From Cryobacterium sp. (GTDB taxonomy: Bacteria; Actinomycetota; Actinomycetes; Actinomycetales; Microbacteriaceae): a stretch of DNA of 64,000 nucleotides. The number at the start of each line of letters is the position of its first letter. Within the stretch, counting starts at the first letter, position 1. Positions 31,814 through 42,086 of this stretch are shown here, in pieces. The notes below the pieces were generated by a model. The model searched no databases, had not been told where the DNA came from, and worked only from the letters and a program-made list of their open reading frames with translations. The stretch is from the NCBI RefSeq assembly GCF_025463825.1, contig NZ_JAODBG010000055.1, positions 1 through 64,000 of the forward strand, in the 5' to 3' direction. A program made the translations under genes and the position numbers.

Positions 31814-33412
<1,599 letters not shown>

Positions 33413-33432
33413 CCCGTTCGGTCCCAGCTGCG

Positions 33433-33468
33433 AAAAACCCGCCGGCCCCGTCAGGGGCGGCGGGTTTT
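33433..33468. terminator. Bidirectional terminator between ABC-F and SURF1 genes
   Basis: A 15-bp stem with one bulged G has five A residues on the left side and four T residues on the right (33433-33468), so it can terminate both converging transcripts. Confidence 0.85.
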
Positions 33469-33481
33469 GCGCTCTCTCAGA

Positions 33482-34324
33482 TCAGGAGTGCTGGTCGATC
33501 AGCTCGTCCTCGATCTCGGCGTCGCTGCGGGGCTTCGCCGCCTGCCGCCTGGCCCGCTCAGCGGCCCGCTCCTGCTCCTGCGGCACCTCGGCGTTGACGG
33601 TGCGGAACTCCTGCCTGGCCGCCCAGCCCAGGCCCACGAACGCCATCAGGGCGAAGACGAACCACTGGAAGGCGTAGGACAGGTGCGGCCCTTCATCGCG
33701 AACGGGTCGCAGCACGGCGGTGGGACGTTCGGCGGGAGCCGGATCCTCCGACTTCATCAGTCCGTAGGCGCCGGTGTAGGTGTCCTGGCCGAGCCGTTCC
33801 GCGATGTCGGGCAGGTTGATGGTGGCCACCTGATTGCCGCTGGCACTGCGGCCCGCCAGCACTGGCTCTCCCTGCTTGAGCCGAACCACCACGGTGACCT
33901 GGCCGTCCGGCGCTGCCGGCACCGCGTCGGGGGAGTTCTGGTCTTCACCGGTCGGCACCCAGCCGCGGTCGACGATGAAAACGTCACCATTGGCCAGCAG
34001 CAGCGGAGTGAGAACCTCGAATCCGGGATTGATGTTCAGCGAACGGTTCCGGACGAGCAACTCCTCATCCAGCAGGTAGGTTCCGGTGAGTTCGACGGGC
34101 AACCATTTTTGATCCTCGTCGAAGGATTCCAGGGTGGGCAGGGCCTCGGCCAGCGACACGGGTTCGGCGTCGAAGTTCGCGTCCAGCCGGCTGATCTCGA
34201 CCTGGGCCTCGGCGCGCCGGGCGAGTTGCCACATGCCGAGCCCCGAGCACACCACGGCGAAGATGATCGTGAGGGCCAGGTAACCTGCCCACTGCCGCGA
34301 AACCAGGAACCGCCAGCCGGTCAT
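33482..34324 (-). CDS. SURF1 family cytochrome oxidase biogenesis protein
   Basis: SURF1 proteins assist assembly of cytochrome c oxidase, probably at the heme a insertion step. The 280-residue protein has one membrane helix near the N-terminus (about residues 14-33), the family motif GMWQLARRAE just after it, an extracytoplasmic domain with VDRGWVP near residue 120, and a second helix near residue 222 (FQWFVFALMAFVGLGW). The C-terminus is a charged tail rich in Arg, Ala and Glu. The ATG overlaps the upstream 75-residue gene by four bases (ATGA). It fits functionally with ctaA and ctaB elsewhere in the window. Confidence 0.9.
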   Translation of the reverse strand: MTGWRFLVSRQWAGYLALTIIFAVVCSGLGMWQLARRAEAQVEISRLDANFDAEPVSLAEALPTLESFDEDQKWLPVELTGTYLLDEELLVRNRSLNINPGFEVLTPLLLANGDVFIVDRGWVPTGEDQNSPDAVPAAPDGQVTVVVRLKQGEPVLAGRSASGNQVATINLPDIAERLGQDTYTGAYGLMKSEDPAPAERPTAVLRPVRDEGPHLSYAFQWFVFALMAFVGLGWAARQEFRTVNAEVPQEQERAAERARRQAAKPRSDAEIEDELIDQHS

Positions 34325-34548
34325 GCGGGCTCCGGTTGGGTGGGCCGGATGGCGCTCACCGTGAGGGGGAAATCGCGGGTGCGCAGGAAATCGCTGAGGA
34401 ACTCGACATGCTCGTCGCAGGCAAGCCAGGTTTTCCTGCGGTCCTCGGCGTGGATGCGCGGGTTACGCCAGTCGAGCCGCCAGGCGGCGCCCTCTCGGCA
34501 GCCGGCCCGCGAGCAGCTGGTCTCCGGGGCGTCCCCGAAGCCGATCAC
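34321..34548 (-). CDS. Conserved small Cys/His-rich protein of unknown function
   Basis: A 75-residue protein seen widely in Actinobacteria and sometimes labelled acetone carboxylase, a label nothing in the sequence supports. It has CSRAGC near residue 12, a WRLDWRNPRIH block in the middle, and WLACDEH near residue 42. The cysteines and the histidine (Cys12, Cys17, Cys44, His47) are spaced as in a small zinc-binding knuckle; metal binding is inference. It has no signal peptide or membrane helix. It overlaps both the DUF3099 gene and the SURF1 gene by four bases, so the three are translated as a coupled unit, suggesting a link to oxidase assembly or membrane biology. Confidence 0.8.
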   Translation of the reverse strand: MIGFGDAPETSCSRAGCREGAAWRLDWRNPRIHAEDRRKTWLACDEHVEFLSDFLRTRDFPLTVSAIRPTQPEPA

Positions 34549-34868
34549 AGGGGTTCTCCGTCGCTCGTGGGCCGGTTCTCGTCCGGGCGGCCGGCGGCAA
34601 GCCGGGGGAGCGTGGCCACGGCGCCGGGCCGTAGCACCTCAGGGGTGGGCTGGCCGCCGTGCACATTCGCAGCGACAACGGCGAAGTACGGGAGCAGGAT
34701 GGCGCCGAGAGCGCAAATCAGGAGCCACCAGCCCTGCACGAACAGCATCAGTACGATGCAGACCATGCGGATGCCCATCGTGACGGCATACCGGATCATG
34801 CGGCGACGCCGCTCCTCCTCCGGAGACAGAGGGAGCGTCGTGATCGATTGCTGCTTCATCGTGCCCAT
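34545..34868 (-). CDS. DUF3099 membrane protein
   Basis: A 107-residue protein of the actinobacterial DUF3099 family, function unknown. Two hydrophobic segments (about residues 26-47 and 48-66) sit after a basic ERRRRMIRYA stretch, and a Pro/Gly-rich hydrophilic C-terminus follows. The basic residues before the first helix predict a cytoplasmic N-terminus. The start is ATG 34868 or the in-frame ATG three codons later (34859). It is the first gene of a coupled trio with the 75-residue protein and SURF1, and is divergent from fabG. Confidence 0.82.
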   Translation of the reverse strand: MGTMKQQSITTLPLSPEEERRRRMIRYAVTMGIRMVCIVLMLFVQGWWLLICALGAILLPYFAVVAANVHGGQPTPEVLRPGAVATLPRLAAGRPDENRPTSDGEPL

Positions 34869-34980
34869 CGCTTCACCCGGTGATCGGTATTCGTAGGCCG
34901 GTTACCTGTCGTGAAACAAGTTTACGTCTCCTGTCCACCCCTGGGGTGCATCGATGGACGCTCTAAGCTGAATGGATCTG

Positions 34981-35000
34981 TGCCCGCTGACGTGCGGGCA
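34981..35000. promoter_or_regulatory. Inverted repeat in the fabG leader
   Basis: TGCCCGC at 34981-34987 and GCGGGCA at 34994-35000 flank a 6-base loop, 23 bases before the fabG ATG and upstream of its aaagga ribosome site. A TAAGCT -10-like element at 34964-34969 would place it in the 5' leader. It may be an operator or a leader hairpin; nothing decides between them. Confidence 0.3.
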
Positions 35001-35022
35001 TTCCCACTGAAAGGACCGCGCC

Positions 35023-35733
35023 ATGGCGACCGCTCGAACAGTTCTGGTAACCGGAGGCAATCGCGGCATCGGCTACGCCATCGCCGAGGAATTCATCGCC
35101 AAAGGGCACCGGGTGGCCATCACCGCCCGCTCCGGCGAGGGCCCCGCCGGCAGCCTCACCGTGCGGGCCGACGTCACGGACTACGCCTCCGTCGACGCCG
35201 CCTTCACCGAGATCGAAGCCGCGCTCGGCCCGGTCGAAGTGGTCGTGGCCAACGCCGGCATCACCAAGGACACCCTCCTCATGCGCATGTCGGAGGAGGA
35301 CTTCACCTCGGTCATCGACACCAACCTCAGCGGCGCGTTCCGCGTCGTCAAGCGGGCGTCCAAGGGCATGCTCAAGGCCAGGTTCGGCCGGATCGTGCTC
35401 ATCTCCAGCGTCGTCGGGCTGTACGGTTCCGCCGGCCAGGTGAACTACTCGTCGTCCAAGAGCGGCCTGGTCGGTCTCGCCCGCTCGGTCACCAGGGAGC
35501 TCGGCGCCCGCGGCATCACCGCGAACGTCGTCGCCCCCGGTTTCATCGAAACCGACATGACCGCCGCCCTGCCCGAGGCGCAGCAGGCCGAGTACAAGCG
35601 GAACATCCCGGCCGGCCGGTTCGCCGCGCCCGCCGAGGTCGCCAGGGTCGTCACCTGGATCGCCGGTGACGACGCGTCCTATATCTCCGGCGCGGTCATC
35701 CCCGTCGACGGCGGCCTGGGCATGGGCCACTAA
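35023..35733 (+). CDS. fabG: 3-oxoacyl-ACP reductase FabG-like (short-chain dehydrogenase)
   Basis: A 236-residue SDR-family enzyme resembling FabG/MabA, which reduces 3-oxoacyl-ACP with NADPH in fatty-acid elongation. The cofactor loop TGGNRGIG is at residues 10-17, the NAG motif at 77-79, and the catalytic set includes Ser129, Tyr142 and Lys146 (NYSSSK). The C-terminal VDGGLGMGH is typical of MabA-type reductases. The ATG at 35023 follows aaagga. It stands alone; no enoyl reductase or ACP gene is adjacent, and serB converges from the other side with a hairpin between. Substrate assignment to fatty-acid synthesis is likely but rests on similarity. Confidence 0.87.
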   Translation: MATARTVLVTGGNRGIGYAIAEEFIAKGHRVAITARSGEGPAGSLTVRADVTDYASVDAAFTEIEAALGPVEVVVANAGITKDTLLMRMSEEDFTSVIDTNLSGAFRVVKRASKGMLKARFGRIVLISSVVGLYGSAGQVNYSSSKSGLVGLARSVTRELGARGITANVVAPGFIETDMTAALPEAQQAEYKRNIPAGRFAAPAEVARVVTWIAGDDASYISGAVIPVDGGLGMGH

Positions 35734-35749
35734 CCCTCGAGCCCCGAAA

Positions 35750-35778
35750 GACCCGGCCGGCTTCGCACCGGCCGGGTC
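35750..35778. terminator. Hairpin between convergent fabG and serB
   Basis: A perfect 11-bp GC-rich stem (35750-35760 with 35768-35778) with a 7-base loop overlaps the serB stop codon. It probably ends transcription from one or both sides; there is no T-tract. Confidence 0.65.
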
Positions 35779-36424
35779 AACCGCGCAGGCCCAGGATCGG
35801 CAGGACCTGGCTGAGGTCGGTCGTACCGATCACCAGGTCGGCCGTGCGGCGCACGATGGGTTTGGCGTTGAAGGCGACGCCGAGACCGGCGACCCGCATC
35901 ATGGTGAGGTCGTTGGCTCCGTCACCCACCGCCACCGTCGAGCAGAGGTCCACGCCGTCCAGCGCCGCCCATTCGGTGAGGGCGGTGGCTTTCGCGGTCG
36001 CGTCGATGATCGGGCCGACCAGGCCGCCGGTGAGGCGTCCGTCGGCCACCTCGAGCCGGTTGGCCCGCCAATGGTCCAGACCCAGGGACGCAGCGAGCGG
36101 GTCCAGGAGCTCATGGAAACCACCGGACACCACACCGATCCGGCTCCCGGCGGCGTGGAGGCCTTCGATCAGGTCGTACACACCGGTGGTAGGCCGGATG
36201 AGCGCCCCCACCTCGGCGAAGACGTCGGTGGACAGCCCCGCCAGCGTCGCTACCCGTTCGCGGAGGCTCTCGGCGAAGTCGAGTTCCCCCCGCATGGCAC
36301 GGTCGGTCACCTCGGCCACCTGGGCGAGGGAACCGGCCGCGTCAGCGAGAAGCTCGATGACCTCGTTCTCGATGAGTGTCGAATCGGCATCCAGGACAAC
36401 GAGGAAGCGAACTGGCGAGATCAC
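35777..36424 (-). CDS. serB: Phosphoserine phosphatase
   Basis: SerB dephosphorylates phosphoserine in the last step of serine synthesis. The 215-residue HAD-family enzyme has the catalytic DADST at residues 12-16 (Asp12 nucleophile, Asp14 acid/base), the [12 protein letters not shown] motif near residue 92 and [10 protein letters not shown] near residue 170. No N-terminal ACT domain is present, as in the short SerB form. The start is GTG at 36424, overlapping the glgC stop by four bases (GTGA), so it is coupled to glgC; a longer upstream frame is the shadow of glgC. The pairing of serB with glgC is positional and has no obvious metabolic logic. Confidence 0.92.
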   Translation of the reverse strand: MISPVRFLVVLDADSTLIENEVIELLADAAGSLAQVAEVTDRAMRGELDFAESLRERVATLAGLSTDVFAEVGALIRPTTGVYDLIEGLHAAGSRIGVVSGGFHELLDPLAASLGLDHWRANRLEVADGRLTGGLVGPIIDATAKATALTEWAALDGVDLCSTVAVGDGANDLTMMRVAGLGVAFNAKPIVRRTADLVIGTTDLSQVLPILGLRG

Positions 36425-37665
36425 GGGTGTACGTGCACACCCTTCCCGACCACGGTGATGCCGGATTCGGTCACGCTGAACCCGCGGGCCAGGTCTCGGT
36501 CGCGGTCGACGCCGATGGCGGCGCCTTCGGCCACGATGACGTCCTTGTCGAGGATCGCGCGGTGCACCACCGCGCCTGGCCGGATCTGCACCCGGTCGAA
36601 CACGATCGAATCCACGACGTGGGCGCCGGAGTCGATGACGGCCCAGGGGCCGACGACGCTGCGCTCGAGGTGGGCACCGGAAATGACGCAACCCAGCGAC
36701 ACGATCGAGTCGATCACGGTACCGAGCGACCCCTTGGCATCCCGCACGAACTTCGCCGGCGGCGAGTTCAGCTGCTGGCTGAAGATGGGCCAGCTCTGGT
36801 TGTAGAGGTTGAACACCGGCAGGGCGGAGATCAGGTCCTGGTGCGCCTCGAAGAACGAGTCGATCGTTCCCACGTCGCGCCAGTAGTAGCGGTCGCGGTC
36901 GGTCGAGCCTGGCACCTCGTTGCGCTGCAGGTCGTACACGCCGGCCTCGCCACGGTTGACGAAGTCGGGAACGATGTCGCCGCCCATGTCGTGGCTGGAA
37001 TCGGTGCGTTCGCCGTCGCGGCGGACAGCGTCGATGAGGGCGTCCGTGTTGAAGACGTAGTTTCCCATCGACGCGAACACCTCGTGCGGCGCGTCGGCCA
37101 GGCCGACGGCGTCCTTGGGCTTCTCCAGGAAGTCCTTGATCTTGTCGGGGGTGGCGGCATCCACTTCGATGACACCGAACTGGTCGGCCAGGCCGATCGG
37201 CTGACGGATGGCGGCAACGGTCGCCTCGGCACCGGAGTCGATGTGGGCCTGGATCATCTGACTGAAGTCCATGCGGTACACGTGGTCCGCGCCGACCACG
37301 ACGACGATGTCGGGCTTCTCATCGTGGATGAGGTTGAGGCTCTGCAGGATCGCATCGGCGGAGCCGCTGAACCAGCGCTTGCCCAGCCGCTGCTGGGCGG
37401 GCACCGAGGCGATGTACGAGTTGAACAGACCGCCGGACACATGCCAGGTCTGCGACACGTGCCGGTCGAGGCTGTGGGACTTGTACTGCGTCAGGACGAC
37501 CACCTGGGTGACGCCCGAGTTGATCAGATTCGACAGTGCGAAGTCGATCAGACGGTAATGCCCTCCAAACGGTACCGCCGGCTTGGCGCGGTCTTCGGTC
37601 AACGGCATCAGCCGTTTTCCCTCGCCGCCTGCGAGAACGATTCCAAAGATCTTCTTGGCCTTCAT
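36421..37665 (-). CDS. glgC: Glucose-1-phosphate adenylyltransferase
   Basis: GlgC makes ADP-glucose from glucose 1-phosphate and ATP, the committed step of bacterial glycogen and alpha-glucan synthesis. The 414-residue protein has the nucleotidyltransferase motif [20 protein letters not shown] near residue 11 (20 residues shown), [10 protein letters not shown], the FSGSADA loop near residue 95, and a C-terminal left-handed beta-helix with repeating hexapeptides. The start is ATG at 37665. It is divergent from glgA across 81 bases, the same arrangement as in mycobacteria. serB overlaps its stop. In this family the enzyme is regulated by glycolytic metabolites. Confidence 0.96.
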   Translation of the reverse strand: MKAKKIFGIVLAGGEGKRLMPLTEDRAKPAVPFGGHYRLIDFALSNLINSGVTQVVVLTQYKSHSLDRHVSQTWHVSGGLFNSYIASVPAQQRLGKRWFSGSADAILQSLNLIHDEKPDIVVVVGADHVYRMDFSQMIQAHIDSGAEATVAAIRQPIGLADQFGVIEVDAATPDKIKDFLEKPKDAVGLADAPHEVFASMGNYVFNTDALIDAVRRDGERTDSSHDMGGDIVPDFVNRGEAGVYDLQRNEVPGSTDRDRYYWRDVGTIDSFFEAHQDLISALPVFNLYNQSWPIFSQQLNSPPAKFVRDAKGSLGTVIDSIVSLGCVISGAHLERSVVGPWAVIDSGAHVVDSIVFDRVQIRPGAVVHRAILDKDVIVAEGAAIGVDRDRDLARGFSVTESGITVVGKGVHVHP

Positions 37666-37734
37666 AACTTCAGAGTAGGGCCATCGGCGACTTCCGACCA
37701 GCGTGCGGGGGTGTGTCCGCGGTACAGGCTGCGC

Positions 37735-37740
37735 TAGTTT
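37735..37740 (+). promoter_or_regulatory. Candidate -10 element for leaderless glgA
   Basis: TAGTTT at 37735-37740 is followed by six bases and the glgA ATG, the spacing seen for other leaderless-type starts here. Confidence 0.35.
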
Positions 37741-37746
37741 TACTGC

Positions 37747-38928
37747 ATGCGCGTCGATCTGCTCACCAAGGAATACCCGCCCGAAATCTACGGAGGGGCC
37801 GGTGTTCACGTTGCGGAACTCGTGAAAGCGCTCCGCGCCGACATCGATGTCACGGTGCGGTGCTTCGGCGCCGCCCGGACGGAGCCCGACACGTTCGCCT
37901 ACGGCGTGCCCGTCGAACTGGCGGACGCCAACGCGACCCTCACGACCTTGGGCGTCGACCTGCAGATGGCCCAGGACGTGCAGGGCGCCGACGTCGTGCA
38001 CTCGCACACCTGGTACGCCAACGGAGCCGGCCACATCGCGAAGCTGCTGCACGGCGTGCCGCACGTGGTCACCGCGCACAGCCTTGAGCCGTTGCGACCC
38101 TGGAAGGCCGAACAGCTCGGCGGCGGCTACCGCGTGTCCAGCTGGATCGAGAAGACCGCGTTCGAGGCCGCGGACGCCGTGATCGCCGTCAGCGGAGGCA
38201 TGCGTGCGGACATCCTGCGCAGCTACCCGGCGCTGGATCCGGCCCGGGTGCACGTGGTCTACAACGGCATCGACCTCGACCGGTGGAAGCCCGTCGACGA
38301 CCACGACACCGTCCGGGCCCTCGGCATCGACCCCGACCGGCCCGCCGTGGTCTTCGTGGGCCGCATCACCCGGCAGAAGGGCCTGCCGTACCTGCTGCGG
38401 GCCGCCGCTCTGCTGCCGCCCGAGGTGCAGCTCGTGCTGTGCGCGGGCGCCCCCGACACGCCCGGCATCCTCGCCGAGGTCACGGACCTCGTCCAGGCCC
38501 TGCAGAAGGAACGCTCCGGGGTGGTCTGGATCGACCGGCTGCTTCCGCAGCCGGAGCTCTCGGCCGTGCTCACCGCCGGCACCGTGTTCGTGTGCCCGTC
38601 GGTGTACGAACCGCTCGGAATCGTCAACCTGGAGGCCATGGCCTGCGGCCTGCCCGTCGTGGGAACCGCCACCGGCGGTATCCCCGAGGTTGTCGCGGAC
38701 GGCGTCACCGGGCGTCTGGTGCCCATCGACCAGCTGAGCGACGGCACCGGAACCCCCACCGATCCGGAGATTTTCGTCGCCGACCTCGCGCGCACGCTCA
38801 CCGAGGTCCTTGCGGACCCCGCGCTGGCCGCCGAAATGGGTCGCGCCGGCCGGGTGCGCGCCGAGGAGATGTTCAGTTGGGGCCAGATCGCCGCCAGCAC
38901 GCGGGAGATTTACGCCGGACTGCTCTAG
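37747..38928 (+). CDS. glgA: GT4/GT5-type glycogen synthase (GlgA, or maltose-1-phosphate synthase GlgM)
   Basis: A 393-residue glycosyltransferase using ADP-glucose. The N-terminal [15 protein letters not shown] motif (residues 8-22), the [14 protein letters not shown] segment near residue 84 and the C-terminal [18 protein letters not shown] block near residue 285 are typical of the actinobacterial enzyme named GlgA. Its mycobacterial counterpart (GlgM) mainly makes maltose 1-phosphate from ADP-glucose and glucose 1-phosphate, so either product is possible. It is divergent from glgC, as in mycobacteria. No glgE, glgB or pep2 is in the window, so the fate of the product cannot be read here. 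The ATG at 37747 has no ribosome site but an upstream TAGTTT at the leaderless distance. Confidence 0.9.
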   Translation: MRVDLLTKEYPPEIYGGAGVHVAELVKALRADIDVTVRCFGAARTEPDTFAYGVPVELADANATLTTLGVDLQMAQDVQGADVVHSHTWYANGAGHIAKLLHGVPHVVTAHSLEPLRPWKAEQLGGGYRVSSWIEKTAFEAADAVIAVSGGMRADILRSYPALDPARVHVVYNGIDLDRWKPVDDHDTVRALGIDPDRPAVVFVGRITRQKGLPYLLRAAALLPPEVQLVLCAGAPDTPGILAEVTDLVQALQKERSGVVWIDRLLPQPELSAVLTAGTVFVCPSVYEPLGIVNLEAMACGLPVVGTATGGIPEVVADGVTGRLVPIDQLSDGTGTPTDPEIFVADLARTLTEVLADPALAAEMGRAGRVRAEEMFSWGQIAASTREIYAGLL

Positions 38929-38968
38929 CGTGACCCGGGGGCCCGGCGACGCCCGATAACATGGGGAT

Positions 38969-39751
38969 ATGGTCAACGTTCTTCACTTCACCGGGGTTTC
39001 CGTCGTCCGGGGTGGCTCAGCCATCCTCGACTCAGTGGATTGGAGCGTTGAAGACGATCAGCGTTGGGTGATCCTCGGCCCCAACGGAGCCGGCAAGACC
39101 ACCACGCTGCAGATCGCCGCGGCCCTGCTGCACCCCTCCACGGGCACCGCCGAGGTGCTCGAAGAGCCGATCGGCGCCAGCGACCTGTTCGAGTTGCGTC
39201 CCCGGATCGGGTTCGCCTCCACGGCCATGGCCCGCCGGGTGCCCGCCTCGGAAACCGTGCTCAACGTCGTGATGACCGCCGCGTACTCCGTGACCGGTCG
39301 TTGGAACGAGGAGTACGAGGAGATCGACGAGCGCCGCGCCCAGCGGGTCCTGACCGAGTGGAAGCTCGACCACCTGGCCGGCCGCAAGTTCGGCACCTTG
39401 AGCGACGGCGAGCAGAAGCGCGTGCAGATCGCCCGGTCGATCATGACCGACCCGGAGATCCTGCTCCTCGACGAGCCGGCCGCCAGCCTGGACCTCGGCG
39501 CCCGGGAAGAACTCCTCCGGCTGCTCAGCGGTTACGCGAGCGAACCGAACTCCCCGGCCATCATCATGGTCACCCACCACGTCGAGGAGATCCCGCGCGG
39601 ATTCACGCACGTCCTGCTGCTGTCCGGCGGCTCGGTCGTCAGCGCCGGACCACTCGCCGAGGCCCTCACCTCCGACACCCTGACCGAGGCCTTCGGCCTG
39701 CCGATCGAGCTGACGGAGACCGACGGGCGCTACGCTGCCCGGGCAATCTGA
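38969..39751 (+). CDS. ABC transporter ATP-binding protein (orphan)
   Basis: A 260-residue stand-alone ABC ATPase. Walker [13 protein letters not shown] is near residue 37, the signature is [15 protein letters not shown] (a D in place of the usual second G), Walker B is [11 protein letters not shown], and the switch histidine is in [10 protein letters not shown]. It resembles the YlmA/ModF-type ATPases that are found without a neighbouring permease. No permease or binding-protein gene is adjacent, so its partner and substrate are unknown. The ATG at 38969 lies eight bases after a GATAAC element. It sits between glgA and rpmE2. Confidence 0.88.
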   Translation: MVNVLHFTGVSVVRGGSAILDSVDWSVEDDQRWVILGPNGAGKTTTLQIAAALLHPSTGTAEVLEEPIGASDLFELRPRIGFASTAMARRVPASETVLNVVMTAAYSVTGRWNEEYEEIDERRAQRVLTEWKLDHLAGRKFGTLSDGEQKRVQIARSIMTDPEILLLDEPAASLDLGAREELLRLLSGYASEPNSPAIIMVTHHVEEIPRGFTHVLLLSGGSVVSAGPLAEALTSDTLTEAFGLPIELTETDGRYAARAI

Positions 39752-39885
39752 GCGCCGGCGAGTCCTGGCCACCTCGCGGCCCAAGATTCTGCTAAACTCA
39801 CTAGCTGGTCCTCGTGACCGGAACACTTTTCTGCCGCAACCGGCGAGCCAGAACCCACCCACCGAAACGCACCAAGGAAGTCTCC

Positions 39886-40137
39886 ATGAAGTCTGACATT
39901 CACCCCACATACGCTCCCGTGGTCTTCCGCGACCTCGCGTCGGGTGCGACGTTCCTTACCCGTTCGACGGTCTCCAGCGCCAAGACCATCGAGTGGGAAG
40001 ACGGCACCACCTACCCCGTCATCGACGTGGAGATCTCCTCCGAGTCCCACCCGTTCTACACGGGCAAGCAGCGCATCATGGACTCCGCCGGCCGCGTCGA
40101 GAAGTTCAACTCCCGCTACAAGGGCTTCGGCAAGTAG
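39886..40137 (+). CDS. rpmE2: 50S ribosomal protein L31 type B
   Basis: An 83-residue ribosomal protein of the large subunit. It has the L31 core with [19 protein letters not shown] (19 residues, about 44-62) and the C-terminal [14 protein letters not shown]. The CxxC zinc ligands of the type-A protein are absent, which identifies the zinc-free type B form that usually replaces type A under zinc shortage. The start is ATG at 39886 after aaggaag. A TAAACT -10-like element lies at 39793-39798. No Zur-box-like palindrome was recognised. A hairpin follows at 40180-40209. Confidence 0.95.
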   Translation: MKSDIHPTYAPVVFRDLASGATFLTRSTVSSAKTIEWEDGTTYPVIDVEISSESHPFYTGKQRIMDSAGRVEKFNSRYKGFGK

Positions 40138-40179
40138 TCCGACCCAGCCTTCTCGGATCCGTCTGACGGTTCCGCTCCT

Positions 40180-40209
40180 CAGGGTGATCAGCTTCGGCTG
40201 GTCACCCTG
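40180..40209 (+). terminator. Terminator after rpmE2
   Basis: A 13-bp stem with one G-U pair (40180-40192 with 40197-40209) closed by TTCG is followed by a T/G-rich stretch. It overlaps the stop codon of the convergent treS. Confidence 0.7.
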
Positions 40210-41962
40210 TTGTGTTGTAACGCACGCCCGCGTTCATCCCCATGGCGTTCAGGCCCGTACCACCCGCGCCGCAATGCAACCAGTAGAAGCTCTGCGCGCC
40301 CAGGGTGAGCGTGATCGAACCGGCATCGTCGAAGGACGGGAACACGGCCCCGCCGAAGATGTCGTACAGCCGGGTGCCGGCCATCTCGGGGTCATCGATT
40401 TGGAATGCGACGGCGTTGTGCGCAAAGCTGAAGACGCACAGAACGGTCTCCGGCTGATCGCCGAAGCTCGACCCGGACCCGGCGTATTCCCGCACGAACG
40501 CGAGGATCGACTCGTGGCCCGTCGCCAGCACCCGCAGGGACCCCAGACCGAACGTCGGATGCCCCTTCCGCACGTGGATGACGTTGCGAATCCAGTGCAG
40601 CAGCGACCCGGACTGCGCCAGGTGGGATTCGACGTTGGTCTGCGTGTAGTTGTACACCAGGGACTGCACGACGGGCAGGTACAACTTGCCCGGATCGGCC
40701 GCGGAGAACCCGGCGTTCCGGTCCGGGGTCCACTGCATCGGCGTGCGGGAACTGTCCCGGTCGGGCAGCCAGATGTTGTCGCCCATCCCGATCTCGTCGC
40801 CGTAGTAGAGGAACGGGCTTCCGGGCAGGGCGAACAGCAGCGCGTGGGCGAGCTCGAGCTCTGAGCGGGAGTTGTCCAGGAGGGGCGCCAACCGGCGGCG
40901 AATGCCGATGTTGGCGCGCATCCTGGGGTCGTAGGCGTACCAGCCGTACATCGCCTGGCGATACTCCTCGCTGACCATCTCGAGGGTGAGCTCGTCGTGG
41001 TTGCGCAGGAACACGGCCCAGCCCGCGCCGGCGGGGATGTCGGTCGTCTCCGACAGCACCCGCACGAGCTCGCCCGCCCGCTGCGAACGGAGGGAGTAGA
41101 AGATCCTCGGCATGACGGGGAAATCGAAGGCCATATGGCATTCCGGTTCGTCTTCGGTGCCGAGGAACGCGGCCACCTCACGCGGCCACTGATTCGCCTC
41201 GGCGACCATGACCCGGCCGGGGTAGTCGCGGTCAAGGATGCCGCGCAGGTGCCGGATGAAGTCGTGGGTGGGCGGTTCGCCCTCCCCGTTGCCCTCATCC
41301 GACTCGTAGAGGTAGGGGATCGCGTCCAATCGGAAGCCGTCCACGCCCAGGTCCAACCAGTACCGCACGACCTCGATGATCGCTTTGTGCACCGCGGGGT
41401 TCTCATAGTTCAGGTCCGGCTGGTGGGAGAAGAAGCGGTGGAAGTAGAACTGGCGCCGCACCGAGTCGAACGCCCAGTTGGAATCCTCCGTATCGGTGAA
41501 GATGATCCGGATGTCCGGGTACCGCTCGTCCGTGTCGCTCCAGACGTAGAAGTCCCCGAAGGGCCCCGCGGGATCGTGCCGGGACTGCTGGAACCAGGCG
41601 TGCTGGTCGGAGGTGTGGTTCAACGGCAGGTCGATGATGATGCGCATATTGCGTTCGTGCGCCTTGGTCACCAGCTCCCTGAATTCCTCGAGCGTGCCGA
41701 ATTCGGGCAGGATCGACCGGTAGTCCGCGACGTCATAGCCACCGTCCCGCAACGGGGAGGTGAAGAACGGCGGAATCCAGAGGGCATCGATGCCGAGCCA
41801 CTGCAGGTAGTCCAGCTTCGAGATGAGACCGGACAGGTCGCCGGCACCATCCGCGTTGCTGTCGACGAAGGAGCGGACCATGACCTCATAGAACACCGCG
41901 CGGCGATACCAGCGCGGATCGAGGGTCAGCCCGGGCAACTGAATGGGTGCGGAGAAGCTCAC
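40202..41962 (-). CDS. treS: Maltose alpha-D-glucosyltransferase / trehalose synthase
   Basis: TreS isomerises maltose and trehalose. The 586-residue GH13 protein has the catalytic residues Asp213 (GFRLDAIPYL), Glu255 (VMVAEANQWP) and Asp323 (FLRNHDELT), with the LPLNHTSDQHAWF block near residue 113, and the C-terminal beta-sandwich. The length is that of the stand-alone enzyme, without the maltokinase (Pep2) fusion. The start is GTG at 41962 after ggaagga. No glgE, glgB or pep2 is adjacent, but glgC and glgA lie a few kilobases away. It is divergent from the hydrolase gene across 124 bases. Confidence 0.96.
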   Translation of the reverse strand: MSFSAPIQLPGLTLDPRWYRRAVFYEVMVRSFVDSNADGAGDLSGLISKLDYLQWLGIDALWIPPFFTSPLRDGGYDVADYRSILPEFGTLEEFRELVTKAHERNMRIIIDLPLNHTSDQHAWFQQSRHDPAGPFGDFYVWSDTDERYPDIRIIFTDTEDSNWAFDSVRRQFYFHRFFSHQPDLNYENPAVHKAIIEVVRYWLDLGVDGFRLDAIPYLYESDEGNGEGEPPTHDFIRHLRGILDRDYPGRVMVAEANQWPREVAAFLGTEDEPECHMAFDFPVMPRIFYSLRSQRAGELVRVLSETTDIPAGAGWAVFLRNHDELTLEMVSEEYRQAMYGWYAYDPRMRANIGIRRRLAPLLDNSRSELELAHALLFALPGSPFLYYGDEIGMGDNIWLPDRDSSRTPMQWTPDRNAGFSAADPGKLYLPVVQSLVYNYTQTNVESHLAQSGSLLHWIRNVIHVRKGHPTFGLGSLRVLATGHESILAFVREYAGSGSSFGDQPETVLCVFSFAHNAVAFQIDDPEMAGTRLYDIFGGAVFPSFDDAGSITLTLGAQSFYWLHCGAGGTGLNAMGMNAGVRYNTTG

Positions 41963-42073
41963 GGCGTTCCTTCCGGCACTGGCGCGGCTCGCGTCAACTA
42001 TGGATGGTGCAGATACGAAAGAGTCTAAATCGATTGGGGCGGTTCCTGTCGAGTCCCGCGAGGTGCGCCCGCC

Positions 42074-42079
42074 TAAACT
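42074..42079 (+). promoter_or_regulatory. Candidate -10 element for leaderless hydrolase gene
   Basis: TAAACT at 42074-42079 is followed by seven bases and the ATG at 42087. Confidence 0.4.
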
Positions 42080-42086
42080 GGGAGCG

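Noticed and set aside
34321-34548. Acetone carboxylase annotation for the 75-residue protein
   Set aside because: Acetone carboxylase subunits are far larger and share no visible motif; the label seems to be a propagated misannotation.
37666-38976. N-terminal extension of glgC across the glgA region (frame open to 38976)
   Set aside because: It is antisense to glgA; GlgC homology begins at the ATG at 37665.
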